A stretch of 64,000 bases of DNA from Streptomyces deccanensis (GTDB lineage: Bacteria > Actinomycetota > Actinomycetes > Streptomycetales > Streptomycetaceae): contig NZ_CP092431.1 in assembly GCF_022385335.1 (NCBI RefSeq), positions 1,798,001-1,862,000 of the forward strand, given 5' to 3'. Numbering within the stretch: position 1 is the first letter of the stretch; each line of letters begins with the position of its first letter. Of this stretch, positions 52,443 to 60,937 are shown piece after piece. The notes below the pieces were generated by a model. It searched no databases. It worked only from the letters and a program-made list of their open reading frames with translations, and was not told where the DNA came from. The translations under genes were made by a program, and so were the position numbers.

Positions 52443-53318
52443 TCAGAGGCGGCAGGCGTGGATGGCGGTGGTCAGGATGGCCCGGGCCCCGATGTCGTAC
52501 AGATCGTCCATGATCCGCTGGGCCTCCTTGGCGGGGACCATCGCGCGGACGGCGACCCAGCCCTCGTTGTGCAGCGGCGAGACGGTCGGGGACTCCAGGC
52601 CCGGGGTGAGCGCGACGGCCTTCTCCAACTGCTCGACGCGGCAGTCGTAGTCCATCATCACGTAGGTCCGGGCGACGAGGACGCCCTGCAGGCGGCGCAG
52701 GAACTGCTGCACCTTGGCCTCGTGCTCCGACGACTCCGCGGACTCCGCGGCCGTGGCGGCGCCGACGCGGCGGATGACGACGGCCTCGGACTTCATGATC
52801 GGCTCGCCGAAGACCTCCAGGCCGGCGTTGCGCAGGGAGGTGCCGGTCTCGACGACGTCGGCGATGACCTCGGCGACGCCCAGCTCGATGGCGGTCTCGA
52901 CCGCGCCGTCGAGGTGGACGACGGAGGCGTCGACGCCGTTGTCCGCGAGGTGTCCCGCGACGATGCCCTCGTAGGAGGTGGCGACCGTCTTGCCCTTGAG
53001 GTCCGCGACGCCGTTCGCCGTGCCCGGCTTGGAGGCGAAGCGGAAGGTGGAGCGGGCGAAGCCGAGCGGGAGGATCTCCTCGGCGTTGGCGCCGGAGTCG
53101 ATGAGCAGGTCCCGGCCGGTGATGCCGATGTCGAGACGGCCGGAGGAGACGTAGATCGCGATGTCGCGGGGGCGGAGGTAGAAGAACTCCACCTCGTTGA
53201 CCGGGTCGACGATCCGCAGTTCCTTGGACTCCCGGCGCTGCTGGTAGCCGGCCTCATGCAGCATCTCCCCCGCAGGGCCGGACAGGGAACCCTTGTTGGG
53301 GACGGCGATGCGCAGCAT
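52443..53318 (-). CDS. hisG: ATP phosphoribosyltransferase (long form)
   Basis: The enzyme has 291 residues, the long HisG type with a C-terminal regulatory domain, and makes phosphoribosyl-ATP in the first step of histidine synthesis. Visible motifs are MLRIAVPNKGSLSGPAGEML, VDPVNEVEFFYLRPRDIA, LDIGITGRDLL and VADVVETGTSLRNAGL-type binding for PRPP. The C-terminal part (QGVLVARTYVMMDYDCRVEQ, and SPLHNEGWVAVRAMVP) carries the histidine feedback site. AAGGAAG precedes the ATG. Confidence 0.97.
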   Translation of the reverse strand: MLRIAVPNKGSLSGPAGEMLHEAGYQQRRESKELRIVDPVNEVEFFYLRPRDIAIYVSSGRLDIGITGRDLLIDSGANAEEILPLGFARSTFRFASKPGTANGVADLKGKTVATSYEGIVAGHLADNGVDASVVHLDGAVETAIELGVAEVIADVVETGTSLRNAGLEVFGEPIMKSEAVVIRRVGAATAAESAESSEHEAKVQQFLRRLQGVLVARTYVMMDYDCRVEQLEKAVALTPGLESPTVSPLHNEGWVAVRAMVPAKEAQRIMDDLYDIGARAILTTAIHACRL

Positions 53319-53365
53319 GAGGCGAGCTTCCTTTGCGTGAGAGGTGAGGTGCGGAACGGGCTGAC

Positions 53366-53638
53366 TTACAGGTGGGCGTACACGTCGTCCAGGGAGATGC
53401 CGCGGGCGACCATCATCACCTGGACGTGGTAGAGCAGCTGCGAGATCTCCTCGGCGGCGGCTTCCTTGCCCTCGTACTCGGCGGCCATCCACACCTCGGC
53501 GGCCTCCTCGACGACTTTCTTGCCGATGGCATGGACGCCCTTCTCGACCAGTTCAGCGGTGCGGGAAGTGGCGGGGTCGCCGGTGATGGCCTTCTGCTGG
53601 AGCTCGGTGAAGAGCTCCTCGAACGTCTTCTTGGACAT
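53366..53638 (-). CDS. hisE: Phosphoribosyl-ATP diphosphatase
   Basis: The protein has 90 residues, starting [20 protein letters not shown]. The metal-binding helices are [20 protein letters not shown] and [20 protein letters not shown] (MazG-type). It hydrolyses phosphoribosyl-ATP to the AMP form, step two of histidine synthesis. It stands alone from hisI. hisG follows it after 47 bases, so the first two histidine steps share a transcript. Confidence 0.96.
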   Translation of the reverse strand: MSKKTFEELFTELQQKAITGDPATSRTAELVEKGVHAIGKKVVEEAAEVWMAAEYEGKEAAAEEISQLLYHVQVMMVARGISLDDVYAHL

Positions 53639-53672
53639 GGTGACGCTCAGCCTATGCCACACCGGCGTTTCG

Positions 53673-54158
53673 TCAGCGCCACGGTTCAGATACTGAGCGG
53701 AGCGTGGCCGCTGTCGCCACCGCCGCCGTCACCGCCTCGTGGCCCTTGTCCTCGTTGGAGCCCTCGATGCCCGCGCGGTCCAGGGCCTGCTCCTCGGTGT
53801 CGCAGGTCAGTACGCCCATGCCGACGGGGACGCCGGTGTCGACGGAGACCTGGGTGAGGCCCTGGGTGACGCCCTGGCACACGTACTCGAAGTGGGGGGT
53901 GCCGCCGCGGATGACGACACCGAGGGCGACGATGGCGTCGTAGCCGCGGCCCGCGAGGACCTTGGCGACGACGGGGAGTTCCCAGCTGCCGGGGACCCGC
54001 AGCAGGGTCGGCTCGGTGATGCCCAGGTCGCGCAGGGCGCGCAGGGCGCCTTCGACGAGGCCGTCCATCACCTTCTCGTGCCACTGCGCCGCGATGACCG
54101 CGACGCGCAGGTCGCCGCAGTTGCGTACGGACAGTTCGGGTGCGCCCTTGCCGCTCAC
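53673..54158 (-). CDS. ribH: 6,7-dimethyl-8-ribityllumazine synthase
   Basis: This 161-residue enzyme has [60 protein letters not shown] and [16 protein letters not shown]. The key His in TPHFEYV is present. It condenses the pyrimidine dione with dihydroxybutanone phosphate. It follows ribBA on the same strand and precedes hisE by 34 bases. Confidence 0.97.
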   Translation of the reverse strand: MSGKGAPELSVRNCGDLRVAVIAAQWHEKVMDGLVEGALRALRDLGITEPTLLRVPGSWELPVVAKVLAGRGYDAIVALGVVIRGGTPHFEYVCQGVTQGLTQVSVDTGVPVGMGVLTCDTEEQALDRAGIEGSNEDKGHEAVTAAVATAATLRSVSEPWR

Positions 54159-54207
54159 GTTGCTCCTTGGTTCCTGGAACTCTTCTTCGTGGATCTTGCC
54201 GCTGGTG

Positions 54208-55497
54208 TTACTGGTTGCCGCAGGTGGACGCGCTGGTCGTGTCCAGCCACGGCAGGTCGTGGCCCATCCGGTCCCGCTTGGTGCGCAGGTAGCGGAGGTT
54301 GTGCTCGCCCGCGCGGACGGGCATCGGCTCGCGGTCGGTGACGACGAGGCCGTGCCGGACGAGGGCGTCGGTCTTCTCGGGGTTGTTGGTCATCAGGCGC
54401 ACACCGCGCACACCCAGGTCCCGCAGGATCTGCGCCCCGGCCCCGTAGTCCCGGGCGTCGGCGGGCAGGCCCAGCTCCAGGTTGGCGTCGAGGGTGTCGC
54501 GGCCGAGTTCCTGGAGCTCGTACGCGCGCAGTTTGGACAGCAGTCCGATGCCGCGGCCCTCGTGGCCGCGCAGATAGACGACGACGCCCCGGCCCTCGGC
54601 GGCGATGCGCTGGAGGGAGGTCTCCAGCTGGGGGCCGCAGTCGCAGCGCAGGGAATGGAAGATGTCGCCGGTGAGGCATTCGGAGTGGACCCGGACGAGG
54701 ACGTCCTCGCCGTCGCCGATCTCGCCGTGGACGAGGGCGACGTGTTCGACGCCGTCGACCGTGGAGCGGTAGCCGTAGGCCGTGAAGTCACCGAAGGCGG
54801 TGGGGAGTTGGGTCTTCGCCTCGCGCTTGACGGTGGGCTCGGAGCTGCGGCGGTAGGCGATCAGGTCCTCGATGGAGATGATCGTCAGGCCGTGCTTGCG
54901 GGCGAACGGGATCAGTTCGGGCAGGCGCAGCATGCGGCCGTCCTCGCCGGCGATCTCGACGATCGCGCCGGCCGGGCGCAGGCCCGCGAGACGGGCGAGG
55001 TCGACGGCGGCCTCGGTGTGGCCGTCGCGCACGAGCACCCCGCCGGAGCGGGCGCGCAGCGGGAAGATGTGGCCGGGCCGGACGAAGTCGCCGGGCTCGG
55101 CGGTGCCGCTCGCCAGGAGCTGGAGGGTGGTGGCGCGGTCGGAGGCGGAGATCCCGGTGGTGACACCGTGCTGGGGGCCCGCGTCGACGGTGACGGTGAA
55201 GGCGGTGCGCATGGACTCGGTGTTCTGCTGCACCATCTGCGGCAGTTCGAGCCGGTCCAGTTCGTCCGCCTCCATGGGGGCGCAGATCATGCCCCGGCAC
55301 TCGCTCATCATGAAGGCGATGATCTCGGGGGTGGCCTTCTCGGCGGCGATGACGAGGTCGCCCTCGTTCTCGCGGTTCTCGTCGTCGACGACCACGACGG
55401 GGCGGCCCGCCGCGATGTCGGCGATGGCCTGCTCGACCGGGTCGAGCCCGAACTCCTCGATGTCGTCGGTGCTGTAGAGGATCGGCGCCGTGCTCAT
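54208..55497 (-). CDS. ribBA: Bifunctional DHBP synthase / GTP cyclohydrolase II
   Basis: This 429-residue fusion has the RibB half ([54 protein letters not shown]) and the RibA half ([20 protein letters not shown] with three metal cysteines, [40 protein letters not shown]). It supplies both entry substrates of riboflavin synthesis, dihydroxybutanone phosphate and the pyrimidine from GTP. It overlaps ribM by four bases. Confidence 0.97.
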   Translation of the reverse strand: MSTAPILYSTDDIEEFGLDPVEQAIADIAAGRPVVVVDDENRENEGDLVIAAEKATPEIIAFMMSECRGMICAPMEADELDRLELPQMVQQNTESMRTAFTVTVDAGPQHGVTTGISASDRATTLQLLASGTAEPGDFVRPGHIFPLRARSGGVLVRDGHTEAAVDLARLAGLRPAGAIVEIAGEDGRMLRLPELIPFARKHGLTIISIEDLIAYRRSSEPTVKREAKTQLPTAFGDFTAYGYRSTVDGVEHVALVHGEIGDGEDVLVRVHSECLTGDIFHSLRCDCGPQLETSLQRIAAEGRGVVVYLRGHEGRGIGLLSKLRAYELQELGRDTLDANLELGLPADARDYGAGAQILRDLGVRGVRLMTNNPEKTDALVRHGLVVTDREPMPVRAGEHNLRYLRTKRDRMGHDLPWLDTTSASTCGNQ

Positions 55498-56126
55498 GCG
55501 GGGGCTCCTTCCAGGGCGGGCTTGCGGGAGCGCAGCCACCAGTCGCGCATGCCCCACAGGACGAGCGCGCCGTAGATGATGTAGACGAATCCGGAGAACG
55601 CGTATCCGTTGGCGAAGTTGAGGGGGACGCCGACGAGGTCGACGAGCAGCCAGGCGAACCAGAACTCGACCATGCCGCGCGCCTGGGCGTACATGGCGAC
55701 GATGGTGCCGGTGAAGATGTAGGCGTCCGGCCAGGGGTCCCAGGACAGGGTCGGGAAGGCGGTGAAGAGGCCGCCGACGGCGAGGGTGCCGAGCACGGCG
55801 CCGGCGATCAGGTACCCGCGCTCGCGCCAAGTGGCGAAGCGCGGGGTGATGGCACCGTCCGCGGACTGACCTTTCGTACGGTTCCACTGCCACCAGCCGT
55901 ACGCGGCGACGACCATGACGATGACCTGCTTGCCGGCGCTGCCGGTGAGGTGGCCGACGAAGGCGCCGAAGAGGACGAGGCCGGAGAGGAACTGCACGGG
56001 CCAGTTCCAGAGGGAGCGGATCGCGCCGAGGGCGAGGGCGATCAGTCCGAGGACGTTGCCGATCATGTCCGACCAGAGGATCTGCTGGCCGAAGGCCGTG
56101 AAGGCGACGGTGTTCAGGGAGTTCAC
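55494..56126 (-). CDS. ribM: PnuC-type riboflavin transporter (RibM-like)
   Basis: The protein has 210 residues and about seven membrane segments. PnuC-family features are [20 protein letters not shown] with the WPVQFL follow-on, [15 protein letters not shown], and [20 protein letters not shown]. PnuC proteins carry nicotinamide riboside, but the rib operon and FMN riboswitch indicate riboflavin, as shown for RibM in Corynebacterium and S. davawensis. It overlaps ribE and ribBA by four bases each. Confidence 0.9.
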   Translation of the reverse strand: MNSLNTVAFTAFGQQILWSDMIGNVLGLIALALGAIRSLWNWPVQFLSGLVLFGAFVGHLTGSAGKQVIVMVVAAYGWWQWNRTKGQSADGAITPRFATWRERGYLIAGAVLGTLAVGGLFTAFPTLSWDPWPDAYIFTGTIVAMYAQARGMVEFWFAWLLVDLVGVPLNFANGYAFSGFVYIIYGALVLWGMRDWWLRSRKPALEGAPA

Positions 56127-56743
56127 CGTCCCGCTCCCCCGGTGTTCGCCGCTCCCTGGTTGCCCAGCAGGCGCTCGACGTACTTGGCGATGACGTCGAC
56201 CTCCAGGTTGACCGGGTCGCCGGGCTGCTTGCGGCCGAGCGTGGTCAGGTCGAGTGTGGTCGGGATGAGGCTCACCGTGAAGTAGTCGGGGCCCGCGTCG
56301 ACGACGGTGAGGCTGATGCCGTCGACGGTGATGGAGCCCTTCTCGACGACGTACCGGGTGAGGTCCGCCGGGAGCGAGATCTTGACGATCTCCCAGTTCT
56401 CGGAGGGCTTGCGCTCGATGACCTGGCCCGTGCCGTCGACGTGGCCCTGCACGATGTGCCCGCCGAGGCGCTCGCCGACGGCCATCGGGCGTTCGAGGTT
56501 GACGCGGGAGCCGACGCCGAGGGCGCCGAGGCTGGAGCGTTCGAGGGTCTCCGCCATGACGTCGGCGGTGAACCAGTCGTCCTCGTGCTCCACGACCGTG
56601 AGACAGACGCCGTTGACGGCGATGGAGTCGCCGTGCTTCGCGCCCTCGGTGACGACGGCGCCGCGCAGACGGAAGCGGGAGGAGTCGCCGAGATTCTCGA
56701 CGGCGGTGACCTCACCCAGCTCTTCGACGATTCCGGTGAACAC
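56123..56743 (-). CDS. ribE: Riboflavin synthase (alpha subunit type)
   Basis: This 206-residue enzyme has the two-fold lumazine-binding repeat: [16 protein letters not shown] then [13 protein letters not shown], and [20 protein letters not shown] then [16 protein letters not shown]. It dismutates two lumazines to riboflavin. The start is GTG 56743 with AGGAGG upstream. It is first in the rib operon, 160 bases after the FMN riboswitch. Confidence 0.97.
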   Translation of the reverse strand: MFTGIVEELGEVTAVENLGDSSRFRLRGAVVTEGAKHGDSIAVNGVCLTVVEHEDDWFTADVMAETLERSSLGALGVGSRVNLERPMAVGERLGGHIVQGHVDGTGQVIERKPSENWEIVKISLPADLTRYVVEKGSITVDGISLTVVDAGPDYFTVSLIPTTLDLTTLGRKQPGDPVNLEVDVIAKYVERLLGNQGAANTGGAGR

Positions 56744-56903
56744 TTCCCGGGTCCTCCTGCCTCGTGGGGCACGGACTCCGGGGCTGTCGAAGACGACAGA
56801 CAGAGCGGACAGCGGCACAGGGGGCGACGCCGCGTAGAAGACCCACCCCTGTCGGGGTAGGCCAAAAACAGACGGCGGCGCGCACGCATGCCCGCCCGCC
56901 GCG

Positions 56904-57024
56904 CACTGCCTCCCATCCGGACTTTAACCGTCGGTCCAGGAATTTCACCTGGTCAACCGGCCGCTGGAAGCGACCGGGTCGCGGACTATAACCGCCGGTT
57001 CGGACTTTCACCGACCCCGGAGTG
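56904..57024 (-). promoter_or_regulatory. FMN riboswitch (RFN element)
   Basis: On the minus strand the blocks GGGGTCGGTGAAAGTCCGAA, GGCGGTTATAGTCCGCGACC, GACCAGGTGAAATTCCTGGA and ACGGTTAAAGTCCGGATGGG appear in order, ending GGAGGCAGTG. These are the conserved parts of the FMN aptamer. A hairpin near 56842-56861 (CCCACCCC and GGGGTAGG) downstream in the leader may be the expression platform. FMN binding should shut off ribE-ribM-ribBA-ribH, and perhaps the hisE-hisG genes behind them. Confidence 0.95.
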
Positions 57025-57205
57025 CGCTGCTTCTGGTACATGGCCAGTGTGCCACGCCCGATCGGCACCCATGCGGGTGAGGGCTGTGGGGTGGCTCACA
57101 GACGACTTCGCTGGACTTCTCCGGCGAGCACCGCCGGTTTTCGGCTATCACTGACCAAGGGTCAACTTCCGTGGCCGTGACACCACTCGAAGGGGCCGAA
57201 ACCCA

Positions 57206-57235
57206 TTGACCAGCTTGGTCTAGTCCTTTTAAAGT
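57206..57235 (+). promoter_or_regulatory. Promoter with a DasR-like site upstream of the NmrA-like gene
   Basis: TTGACC (57206-57211) and TAAAGT (57230-57235) are 18 bases apart. The spacer contains CTTGGTCTAGTCC, the same core as in the chitinase promoter. The upstream CCATTGACC is also shared. No chitinase gene follows. Confidence 0.75.
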
Positions 57236-57400
57236 CTGCGGTCGCGGTACCCGCCCTGAACGGCCCGGCGGCGGTGACGACGGCCCTTGCCCCGCCGCCG
57301 GGTCCCCCGCACTGCCGACCGGGGCCGGGACGCGCAGGCTGGAGGTCGCGGGACGGCAGCCGCGCGGGCTGGTTCCGCTCGCCGACGCGAAGGAAACAGC

Positions 57401-58159
57401 ATGACCACAATCCTGGTGACCGGTGGCACCGGCGTCCTCGGGCACCCCCTGACCGAGCGGCTGCGGGCGGCCGGACACGATGTACGCGTCCTCAGCCGGC
57501 ACGCCCAGCCGTACGCCGTCGACCTCGTCGCGGGCGGGAGCGGGCTGGACGAGGCCGTGGCGGGGGTGGACACGATCGTGCACTGCGCGACGTCGCCGCG
57601 CGGGGGCGACGAGAAGGCGGCGGAGCATCTGATCGAGGCGGCGCGGCGGGCCGGGGTGCGCCATCTCGTCTACATCTCGATCGTCGGGGTGGACCGGGTG
57701 CCGCTCGGCTACTACCGGTCCAAGCTGGCGGTCGAGCGGCTGGTCGAGGGGTCCGGGCTGGGCTGGACGATCCTGCGCGCGACCCAGTTCCACGACCTGG
57801 TCGTGCTGCTGTTCCAGAGTCTCTCCAAGCCGCCGGTCATGATGCTCCCCGCCGGGGTGAGCGACCAGCCCGTCGCCGTCACCGAGGTCGCGGACCGGCT
57901 GGCGGAGCTGGCCGTGGGTGCCCCCGCCGGTCGCGTCGACGACCTGGGCGGCCCGGAGGTCCTCAGCTTCCCCAAGCTGGCCCGCGCCTATCTGTCGGCC
58001 ACCGGCCGCCGCCGCCCGCTCGTGAACGTCCCGCTGTTCGGCAAGGCCTACCGGGGCTTCCGCGCCGGCGGCCATCTCACGCCGGGGCGCGCGGTGGGCA
58101 CGGTGACGTTCACGCAGTACCTGGAGCAGCGGTTCGGGGCGGCGCCGGGCAAGGGGTGA
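57401..58159 (+). CDS. NmrA-like / atypical SDR NAD(P)-binding protein
   Basis: The protein has 252 residues. The Rossmann motif is TTILVTGGTGVLGHPLTERL. Other parts are VDTIVHCATSPRGGDEKAAE and HLVYISIVGVDRVPLGYYRS, with the YXXXK pattern (YYRSKLAVE). The C-terminal substrate lobe is short. These proteins often bind NADP(H) as redox sensors or reductases. GAAGGA precedes the ATG at 57401. The DasR-like promoter 165 bases upstream hints at control by amino-sugar status, but the link is unproven. Confidence 0.88.
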   Translation: MTTILVTGGTGVLGHPLTERLRAAGHDVRVLSRHAQPYAVDLVAGGSGLDEAVAGVDTIVHCATSPRGGDEKAAEHLIEAARRAGVRHLVYISIVGVDRVPLGYYRSKLAVERLVEGSGLGWTILRATQFHDLVVLLFQSLSKPPVMMLPAGVSDQPVAVTEVADRLAELAVGAPAGRVDDLGGPEVLSFPKLARAYLSATGRRRPLVNVPLFGKAYRGFRAGGHLTPGRAVGTVTFTQYLEQRFGAAPGKG

Positions 58160-58193
58160 GGGGTGAGGGGTAACGGGCAAGGGGGCGCCCGGG

Positions 58194-59513
58194 CTACCGC
58201 GCGGGCGAGCCGAACAGGTCGTCCTGGGCCGCCTCCCGGGCCATGAGCAGCGCGCCGCGCAGCACGGCGGCCCCGCCGAGGCCACTGGCTCGCACCTCGG
58301 TCGGCAACGGCGACATCGCCGCCAGCCGCTTCCCCACCCTGCCGGCGAGTTCGCGACCGCCGGCCCGGCCGACCTCGCCGCCGAGCACCACACAGCCGGG
58401 GTCGAGCACGGCGACGACCGAGGCCACGCCGATGGCCACACGGTCGGCGAGGGCATCGAGGAAGGCGGCGTGGGGGGTGGTGTCGGAGGGGGTGTCGGAG
58501 GCCTCGTGAGAGGCGGGCGGCGTCGAGGCCGCCGCGCCGCCGGGCGCCATGAGGGCGGCGTCGGAGGCCGTGCGAGAGGCAGGCGTCGTCGAGGCCGCCG
58601 TGCCGCCGGGCGTCGTGAGGGCGGTCGCCGCCGTGCGCACCAGCGTCGCCGCGTACGGCTCGTGCGCCGCGGCCTCGGCCCTGAGGCCGTGGGCGGCAGC
58701 CAGCGCGACCACCGCCGCCGCGCCGCCGAGGGAGTGGAAGCCGCCCTCGCAGTCGACGGCGGAGGGGACCGTGGCCGTGCCCGGGACGGGGAGGAAGCCG
58801 ATCTCGCCGGTGCCGCCGGAGGCACCGCGCCGGAGGTGGCCGTCGAGGACCACGGCGGCGCCGGTGCCGAGGCCGAGCCAGAGGAGGACGAAGGTGTCGC
58901 GGTCGCGGGCGGCTCCGTCGCGCTGTTCGGCGAGCGCGGCGAGGTTGGTCTCGTTCTCCACGAGGACGCGGGCGGGGAGCCGTTCGCCGAGGGCGGCGAC
59001 CAGGCGGCGGTGCCAGGCGGGGAGGCCGCTGGAGTCGCGGAGTTCGCCGGTGGCCGGGTCGATCAGACCGGGGGCGCCGATCGCCACCGTGTGCAGCCGG
59101 TCGGCGCCCGCCTCCTTGGCGGCGCGCTCCACCAGGGCGACCGCCTGCTCGACCGCGGGCCCCGTGCCGGCGTCGTCCGCGATCGGGACGGACGCCCGCG
59201 TCAGCTCGGTACCGATCAGGTCGGTGACGACGACCGAGACCCCCTCGGTGCGCACGTCGACGGCGGCGAGGTGCGCGCGGTCGGCGACGATGCCGTGGAC
59301 GCGGGCGTTGGGCCCGCGCCGCTGCTCCCCGGACTCCCCCACGACCTCGATCAGGCCGGCGGCCGTGAGGCGCTCCACGAGGTCGGCGACGGTGGGCCGG
59401 GACAGGCCGGTGAGCTGCTTCAACTGCCCTGCCGTCAGCGGCCCTTCCTGCTGCAGCAGTCGCAGGGCGAGCCGGTCGTTGATGGCTCGGGCGGTGCTGG
59501 GTGATGCGGGCAT
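58194..59513 (-). CDS. ROK family transcriptional repressor with a 22-residue tandem insertion
   Basis: The protein has 439 residues. A winged helix (NDRLALRLLQQEGPLTAGQL, LSRPTVADLVERLTAAGLIE) precedes a ROK sugar-kinase-like domain with AIGAPGLIDPATGELRDSSG, LVENETNLAALAEQRDG, LGLGTGAAVVLDGHLRRGAS and GCVVLGGEVGRAGG. The usual ROK zinc motif is altered to DCEGGFHSLGG. A low-complexity insertion of about 60 residues (near 290-350) contains two 22-residue repeats. It likely represses the divergent MFS gene and senses a sugar. GGGAGG lies before ATG 59513. Confidence 0.88.
   Translation of the reverse strand: MPASPSTARAINDRLALRLLQQEGPLTAGQLKQLTGLSRPTVADLVERLTAAGLIEVVGESGEQRRGPNARVHGIVADRAHLAAVDVRTEGVSVVVTDLIGTELTRASVPIADDAGTGPAVEQAVALVERAAKEAGADRLHTVAIGAPGLIDPATGELRDSSGLPAWHRRLVAALGERLPARVLVENETNLAALAEQRDGAARDRDTFVLLWLGLGTGAAVVLDGHLRRGASGGTGEIGFLPVPGTATVPSAVDCEGGFHSLGGAAAVVALAAAHGLRAEAAAHEPYAATLVRTAATALTTPGGTAASTTPASRTASDAALMAPGGAAASTPPASHEASDTPSDTTPHAAFLDALADRVAIGVASVVAVLDPGCVVLGGEVGRAGGRELAGRVGKRLAAMSPLPTEVRASGLGGAAVLRGALLMAREAAQDDLFGSPAR
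58495..58626 (-). repeat. Two 66-bp tandem repeats inside the ROK gene
   Basis: Copies at 58495-58560 and 58561-58626 share most bases and stay in frame, encoding two 22-residue segments (TALTTPGGTAASTTPASRTA plus SD, and AALMAPGGAAASTPPASHEA plus SD). Confidence 0.85.
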
Positions 59514-59587
59514 GCCGGGATCCTCCCAGATAGGCGGCACCGCGGGGCGGTCGGCCCGAAGCGTCTGCTCCCCACCCCGCTCACTAT

Positions 59588-59610
59588 CTATCAGGCAGGG
59601 TTCCTGATAG
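59588..59610. promoter_or_regulatory. Palindromic operator between the ROK and MFS genes
   Basis: CTATCAGG (59588-59595) and CCTGATAG (59603-59610) form a perfect inverted repeat with a seven-base gap, in the AT-richest part of the divergent region. It is the likely ROK binding site controlling both genes. Confidence 0.75.
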
Positions 59611-59702
59611 TTTACGCGAGCGCTACGGGGTCGGGGTGGGCCGAGGACATCCGGGAACCGGAGGGTCGAGGGCGGCGGGCGGATGATTCAGGGAGGCGGA
59701 GA

Positions 59703-60914
59703 ATGAGTGCGGTGATCTACGAGCAGCGCGAGGTGCGGCGGGCGCGCTACGCCGTGGCGGCCGTGTTCGCGGTGCACGGCGCCGTCACCGGCTCGTTCGC
59801 GACCCGTGTGCCGTGGATCCAGGACCATGCGGGGGTCAGCGCGGGCCAACTGGGTCTCGCCCTCGCCTTCCCGGCGATCGGCGCCTCGCTGGCGATGCCG
59901 CTCGCGGGTCGGATCAGTCACCGGTTCGGCGCCCGTACGGCGTTGCGCGGACTGCTCTCGATGTGGACGCTCGCGCTGGTCCTGCCCTCCCTCTCGCCGA
60001 ACCTCTGGACGCTCTGCCTCGCGCTGTTCGTGTACGGCGCGTCGGCGGGCATGTCGGACGTCGCCATGAACGCGCTCGGTGTCGAGGTCGAGAGCCGCCT
60101 CGGGAAGTCGATCATGTCGGGTCTCCACGGCATGTGGAGCGCGGGCGCCCTCGTCGGCTCGGCGGCCGGCACCCTCGCGGCGCACCTCGGTTCGGACGCC
60201 CGGCTGCACCACGTGCTCGCGGCGGCCGCGCTCACCGTCCTCGGACTGGTCGCCTGCCAGTGGGTACTGGATCTGCGGCCCACCGAGGACGAGGAGCCGC
60301 CGCCCAGGTTCGCGCTGCCGCCGAAGTCGGCGCTGCTGATCGGCGCGGTCGGCTTCTGCGCGGTGTTCGCGGAGGGGGCGGCCCTGGACTGGTCGGCGGT
60401 CTATCTGCGGGACCAGTTGGAGACCTCGGCCGGGCTCGCGGCGGCGTGCACCACCGGGTTCATGCTGACCATGGCGGTCGCCCGGCTGGCGGGCGACGCG
60501 GTGGTCAACCGCTTCGGCTCGGTCCGTACGGTCCGGGTCAGCGGCGTGCTGGCCGCCCTCGGCGGGGTCCTCATCGTCGTCGCGAACGCGCCGGCGGTCG
60601 CGATGACCGGGTTCGCGCTGATGGGCCTCGGCATCGCGGTCGTCGTACCGCTCTGCTTCGCCGCCGCCGGCCGCAGCGGGCCCAACCCCAGTCAGGCCAT
60701 CGCGGGGGTCGCGACCATCACGTACACCTCCGGGCTCGTGGCGCCGAGCGCGATCGGCGGTCTGGCTCAACTGACCAGTCTGGTCGTGTCGTTCGGCCTG
60801 GTGACCGTGCTGGCGTGCGGCCTGGTCGCCTTCGCGGGCGTGCTGCGCACCAGCGACTCCGACCGCCCCCGGGTGCCCCTGCCGAACGTGACGCTGCCCG
60901 ACCCGAAGGCCTGA
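59703..60914 (+). CDS. MFS transporter divergent from the ROK repressor
   Basis: The product has 403 residues and 12 helices. Features are RYAVAAVFAVHGAVTGSFAT, LAGRISHRFGARTALRGLLS, the loop ASAGMSDVAMNALGVEVE, and HGMWSAGALVGSAAGTLAAH. It resembles the FucP/YbjJ-like branch of bacterial MFS exporters and importers. GGAGGCGGAG precedes the ATG at 59703. Control by the adjacent ROK protein points to a sugar or sugar derivative. The substrate is not known. Confidence 0.88.
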   Translation: MSAVIYEQREVRRARYAVAAVFAVHGAVTGSFATRVPWIQDHAGVSAGQLGLALAFPAIGASLAMPLAGRISHRFGARTALRGLLSMWTLALVLPSLSPNLWTLCLALFVYGASAGMSDVAMNALGVEVESRLGKSIMSGLHGMWSAGALVGSAAGTLAAHLGSDARLHHVLAAAALTVLGLVACQWVLDLRPTEDEEPPPRFALPPKSALLIGAVGFCAVFAEGAALDWSAVYLRDQLETSAGLAAACTTGFMLTMAVARLAGDAVVNRFGSVRTVRVSGVLAALGGVLIVVANAPAVAMTGFALMGLGIAVVVPLCFAAAGRSGPNPSQAIAGVATITYTSGLVAPSAIGGLAQLTSLVVSFGLVTVLACGLVAFAGVLRTSDSDRPRVPLPNVTLPDPKA

Positions 60915-60937
60915 TCCGGCCGCCCGCGACGCCTCGC

